Positions 60,063 to 64,000 of a stretch of DNA of 64,000 bases are shown here, piece by piece. The notes beneath the pieces are model-generated. The model saw only the letters and a program-made list of their open reading frames with translations, did no database searches and was not told the origin of the DNA. Both the position numbers and the translations under genes were made by a program. Numbering within the stretch: position 1 is the first letter of the stretch; each line of letters begins with the position of its first letter. Location of the stretch: the NCBI RefSeq assembly GCF_030253575.1, contig NC_080567.1, positions 38,159,501 through 38,223,500 of the forward strand. Direction: 5' to 3'. Source of the DNA: Rhododendron vialii (taxonomy: Eukaryota; Streptophyta; Magnoliopsida; Ericales; Ericaceae).

Positions 60063-60925
60063 GTTGGCATCTGTTTTTTACAAGTGGATGAAATATTGTT
60101 ACTCGGATGAAATATGCTACTTTGGCATGCAAGCTTGCAAAGGAACTGGCTCACAATGTCTCAGGACTTTATGACAAAGTCCCACATTGTGGTCCATTTT
60201 TTGGTTGTCCTAATACTGTTCAAGTCTGCCCCTCAGTCACTACCATAGTTGACCGAGTACCAACTATCGCTTCCAGATCATCATCGCTTCTCTGTGTCAA
60301 ATTACTCTCCTAGGGATTTATCTCCTTGCCTACCTTCTCCGCTTTGTCACCCAGATACTCTTCTTATCTAGAGTAAACGGGGGGATTTAGTAGAAAGCCT
60401 GTTAATAATTGGAAGAAAAGGAATGAGTCGAATGACTCCTTTTATGCCTGTCAGAAGGTTGTTGACATAGGCAACACCTAGTTTTATCCATGATAATGAC
60501 TGGGACCATCGCAATAACCAACTCGACACCCTGTCTTCTGTCATTAAATTAAATTCAACAAAAACAACAGCCGACCAATAACTGCCATTTCCACTACCAT
60601 TAACATTGATTAGCCCCTACTCTATCCACACATGGCTTGTTTGTTGGACAAGACTAATAAACCACCAGCCGATCAACAATTGACATTGCACTACAGTCAA
60701 CATCGCATAGCCCATCCACCAAGGTCTTGTCTGTTTGACTAGAAGATTAGTAAAGAGCTATATAGTTCCGTAGGATATGTAAATTGGAACGCTAGCGACG
60801 GGATTAACAACAACAAAGCCCCTATCCCATGCCCCGTGGGATTTTACATCCAATGGATATGTAATCCTGACTGCAAAAGCTTCCAATTAAATACAAGGTA
60901 CATGGTCCCTCGGTTGTATAGTCCA
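60063..60925. other. Intergenic, no gene recognised
   Basis: Short frames only. A phrase near 60800-60850 (CAACAACAAAGCCCCTATCC ... CCCCGTGGGATTTTACATCC) looks like a dispersed repeat. Confidence 0.35.
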
Positions 60926-60929
60926 ACCC

Positions 60930-61140
60930 AATGCTCAAATGCCGGGTACACAAACGGGAGGTCTAGAGTATCTCTATACAAACCATCAATGTACATAAAC
61001 CACCTATAAATAATGTTGGCTCTAAACGTAGATTACAAAACAAACATTCATTTTAAACATTAACAAATATGTATCCTAAGAATTAAAAGGGGGAACAAAA
61101 TGAATTGGATGGCGTAAAAAACCAATTCAACTATTTTCAA
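60930..61140. repeat. Direct repeat, copy 1
   Basis: Begins near ATGCCGGGTACACAAACGGG, includes GGTCTAGAGTATCTCTATAC and 'AATAATGTTGGCTCTAAACG', and ends with AATTGGATGGCGTAAAAAAC. The same order recurs at 63672-63985 with an extra internal stretch. Confidence 0.8.
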
Positions 61141-61539
61141 CCACTGTCACCAAATACAATGGACAAATACAAAACATGGAATCCCAAGCAAAACCAAACA
61201 TATGATTTTGTAAGCATGGTTGGCACAGGCAAAAATCACCTTTAGGGGGGAACTTTGTACACTTGTATCAGTGTATGTTATTCCTCCAAAGGTGTATATA
61301 GTTCTCCAATAAGGGCAAACCTCTCCCCAACCAAAAATAACGATAAAGGAGCAAGCAACCTCCCACGCAGCCCCGCTACGCATAGGCAATTCAACATTCT
61401 CAAAAGTCCTATTCCACTCCCTCCAAATTCTCGACAACACATACAAATGCAGTCTGACAGTTCTTAACACAAACAAAACAACCCCACCCCACCCCCCCGA
61501 AAAAAAAAAAAAAAAAAAGGAAAGCAAGAAGCTGTGCAC

Positions 61540-62321
61540 CTATGTAGCACGGACACTTCGTCGGAGCTCACGTACGTACCGGTGTCGGTGTCGGTGTCGG
61601 AGTGTCCTATTTTTTTCCAATATTTGGGTCCCGACACTTTAGGGACACTTCGGGGGTAAAAATGCAATTATAAGGACTTTTAAAATGGATCAAAGTGTAC
61701 ACTTCAGGGACACTCTCTTTGTTTGAATGTGTTCTCTCTTTCTTTCTCTCTCTGATAAGAATTAGGGCCATCTGGTTATAATATTAGGGAATTGATAATG
61801 CCAAAACCCTTTTTGTTCCTAACAAACCTCATTTATTGCATGACTTAATTATCTTCCACTACAGCATTTACTTTACGAAAATACCCTTTAAAATCCCATA
61901 AGTGCAATGCATTTTCCAATTCCACATTTCAAGCAAAAATATAAGGATTCATGAGAAAATTCTAGAGCTAATTTTGTAAGAGAAGCAAACAAAAATTAAA
62001 CATCAAGCAAAAATGTAATTTACGAGCAAAACTAGAGGTAATTTGAGAAGAGACGTAAACAGAAATAATCCTCTGGATTTGAAGGGTTATTTTCATAAAG
62101 TAAGTGGTGTAATGAAGGGCAATTAAGTCATGCAATGAATGAGTTTTGGCAGAGACAAAAATGGTTTTGGCATTATCAGCTCCCTAATATTATTGAACTT
62201 TTATCTTATTTGAATGTTTTTTAAATTTATATATATATATAACGTGTCCCCCATTTTCAGAAAATTTGCGTGTGGGGTTGTCAATGTCATGCCGTGTCGT
62301 ATCTGTGTCCGTACTACATAG
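61540..62321. mobile_element. MITE-like element carrying a nested MITE
   Basis: Ends CTATGTAGCACGGACAC and GTGTCCGTACTACATAG are inverted copies with one mismatch. Flanks CTGTGCAC (61532-61539) and CCGTGCAC (62322-62329) form an 8-bp duplication with one mismatch (9 bp if one end base is counted), which suits hAT or MULE. GTGTCGGTGTCGG blocks lie near the left end. Its centre is interrupted by the element at 61787-62184. Confidence 0.75.
61787..62184. mobile_element. 398-bp MITE nested in the 61540 element
   Basis: Terminal inverted repeats GGGAATTGATAATGCCAAAACC and GGTTTTGGCATTATCAGCTCCC, flanked by the identical octamer TAATATTA (61779-61786 and 62185-62192). Inner inverted blocks (TTTATTGCATGACTTAATT facing AATTAAGTCATGCAATGAAT) continue the symmetry. 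An intact duplication shows it inserted later than its host element. No transposase frame. Confidence 0.88.
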
Positions 62322-62329
62322 CCGTGCAC

Positions 62330-63660
62330 TTAGCACAGGTCATCCCGTCTACACCAAACACCTCTGCTTGCTTGCACATAAACACCACTCCAACCTCACA
62401 TTTTGTCGCCTTCTAAGATTAAAACAATAATTGCCTCAAGAGCCATGGTCCAAGAAAAGAACATATCACTACAAATGCTAACCTAAAAAGGGCCGAGAGG
62501 AGTTGAAAAGATAACAGCCATAGAAGCATAACACCACCTAACATCATGACTTCCCAATTGTATGTTCGGCCCCATAGCAAACAAGCCTCCATGGGTTGTA
62601 CTTCCCCATCTTCCAAACCCTCACAACAACTCCGTTAGGGCCAACTGCCAAGCAGAAAAGATATGGGAATAAGCCCCTGAGAGGCCTATGAGTCTATGAC
62701 CACACAACTAATCAAGCAAAGAATTTGGTCATCCTCCATATAAGACTAAGGGAAAATGACCAATTAAACAACTTAATTATCAACAACACAGTCTTCATTT
62801 TAATTTGACAATTCGTCATCAATTTGAATCTTTGACAAGCCAAGGGCCAGAAAAATTGTGAAGATCTAGTAACTATAGGTCTGACTTTTCTTAATCCTAC
62901 CTTCCTCCCTTTCAGCCCTTATCTAGGGAGCTAGTTTGGCCATGTTCTAAACAAAGAACTTGAATGATAAGAGCTCAGACATCGTTGGTATAAAATGAGC
63001 TTGTATAGTCCCATACAGCAACCAATAAATGTAGTAGGAATCAAATGCAACATAACTTTTTCAGCCTGAGCACTGAAATACATTGATAACATGAAAATGG
63101 GAGGATACAAGCAACTAAAGAATGGAGATAACAGGTGGCTTCGAGTAGAAAGGGACAGGATAAAACAAACAAATTCTCTCTCCCACAAAAGAAAGCTTCT
63201 CATAAGTGTGGTCTTAGTTTCAATTTTGCGAGTCACAGTACCGCAAGCTTCAAGTAAAAGCAACAGAGATGACAGACAAATAACCTAAACTCCAACAGAA
63301 AGAATCAACATGCGAAGAACCAGTGGTCAAAATATAACTCTCGATCTATATTCTCGTTCACAGAAACCTGCCATTATTTTGCCAGTACTAATCAACACCT
63401 GGGCTAACAACTTCTCTATTTTCATTGCAACTCTGCGAATCAAATCACCTAGTCAATTGTAACTGGATTTCTCAACAATTAAGAAGCACCAAAATCTCAT
63501 TAAAAAAAAAAAGAAAGAGAAGAGAAGAGAAGGAAACAAAAGAAGGGGGAAATAGTGTGTCAACAAACACCATACAACCACTAATTGCACGAAAATCGAA
63601 AAATTTCCGAATCAGTTCTTGCCAAGAAAACATTTTTAAACCCACCCTATGACCAGAATA
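62330..63660. other. Intergenic, no gene recognised
   Basis: Short open frames on the minus strand (62419-62616, 62931-63263) have no recognisable domains. No repeats identified. Confidence 0.35.
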
Positions 63661-63671
63661 TGTTTTCTCAA

Positions 63672-63985
63672 ATGCCGGATACGCAAAAGGGAGGTCTAGA
63701 GTATCTCTATCCAAACCATCAATGTACATAACCCACCTCTAAATAATGTTGGCTCTAAACATAGCTTACAAAACAAACATAAAAATAAACATCAACAAAC
63801 ATAGCTTACAAAACAAACATTAAAATAAACATCAACAAATACATATCTTCTTTTCCTCCCTAAAAGGAACAAAAGCATAAACTACTTCCGAATTTCGTAA
63901 GCATTAATACTAAACCCAAAACGAATTAAAAGGGGGAACAAAATGAATTGGATGGCGTTAAAACCAATTCAACTATAACCAGAGC
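63672..63985. repeat. Direct repeat, copy 2
   Basis: Partner of 60930-61140. It contains in addition a local duplication (ACATAGCTTACAAAACAAAC twice, near 63757-63821) and about 100 bases absent from copy 1. It may continue past the window end. Confidence 0.8.
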
Positions 63986-64000
63986 ACGTTTTCTCAAGAG

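Noticed and set aside
61147-61539. 130-codon minus-strand frame as a membrane protein gene
   Set aside because: Starts in a poly-T/poly-A tract, overlaps a direct repeat and shows no recognised domain; a decayed LINE end is possible but unproven.

Overview
This window is nuclear DNA from a flowering plant, most likely a eudicot. The evidence is multi-exon genes with GT/AG introns, a plant-type XAP5/XCT gene, a proline-rich Ole e 1/extensin-like cell-wall protein gene, Stowaway, hAT-like and Mutator-like MITEs, an Au-type SINE and many (CT)n/(GA)n microsatellites. The species cannot be fixed from the sequence; the repeat style is compatible with an asterid such as Ericales, but that is a guess.

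Layout. 1-6.6 kb is gene-poor: a hAT-like MITE with 8-bp target duplications, a solo-LTR-like element, a 20-bp minisatellite that reverses orientation, and a SINE. 6.9-11.6 kb is a complete 12-exon XCT (XAP5 CIRCADIAN TIMEKEEPER) gene on +. 13.4-18.3 kb is a complete 8-exon gene for the alpha subunit of the translocon-associated protein (TRAP) complex on +. 18.8-23.8 kb is intergenic, with SINE-like copies, a foldback, a tandem duplication and a small MITE. 23.9-26.0 kb is a 2-exon secreted proline-rich protein gene on +.

25.9-43.7 kb is a direct tandem duplication. Unit 1 is 25934-35803 and unit 2 is 35804-43728. Each unit starts with the 3' tail of the proline-rich gene and ends just upstream of a 6-exon kinase-like gene on the minus strand. 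Copy A of this gene (31376-35427) is open throughout and encodes a pseudokinase that lacks the catalytic-loop residues. Copy B (38780-42687) has a frameshift and an in-frame stop and is a pseudogene. Later insertions differ between the units (a MULE-type MITE, a solo-LTR-like element and a Stowaway in unit 1; a hAT MITE and a MITE-bounded inversion in unit 2), so each unit shows the near-empty site of the other's insertions.

43.7-64 kb is gene-poor and repeat-rich: a degenerate LINE (reverse-transcriptase end, zinc-binding and RNase H domains), a two-exon fragment of an unidentified gene, a large inverted repeat with arms of about 1.25 kb, a degenerate RLCK-VII-like kinase lacking its first exon, a second LINE 3' fragment, and two related MITEs, one of which carries a second MITE nested inside it.

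The two housekeeping genes (XCT, nuclear; TRAP alpha, ER membrane), the cell-wall protein and the kinases show no pathway link. They are ordinary plant neighbours. I found no CRISPR array, rRNA or free-standing tRNA gene. The most informative part of the window is the tandem duplication and its differential decay, not a new biochemical system.
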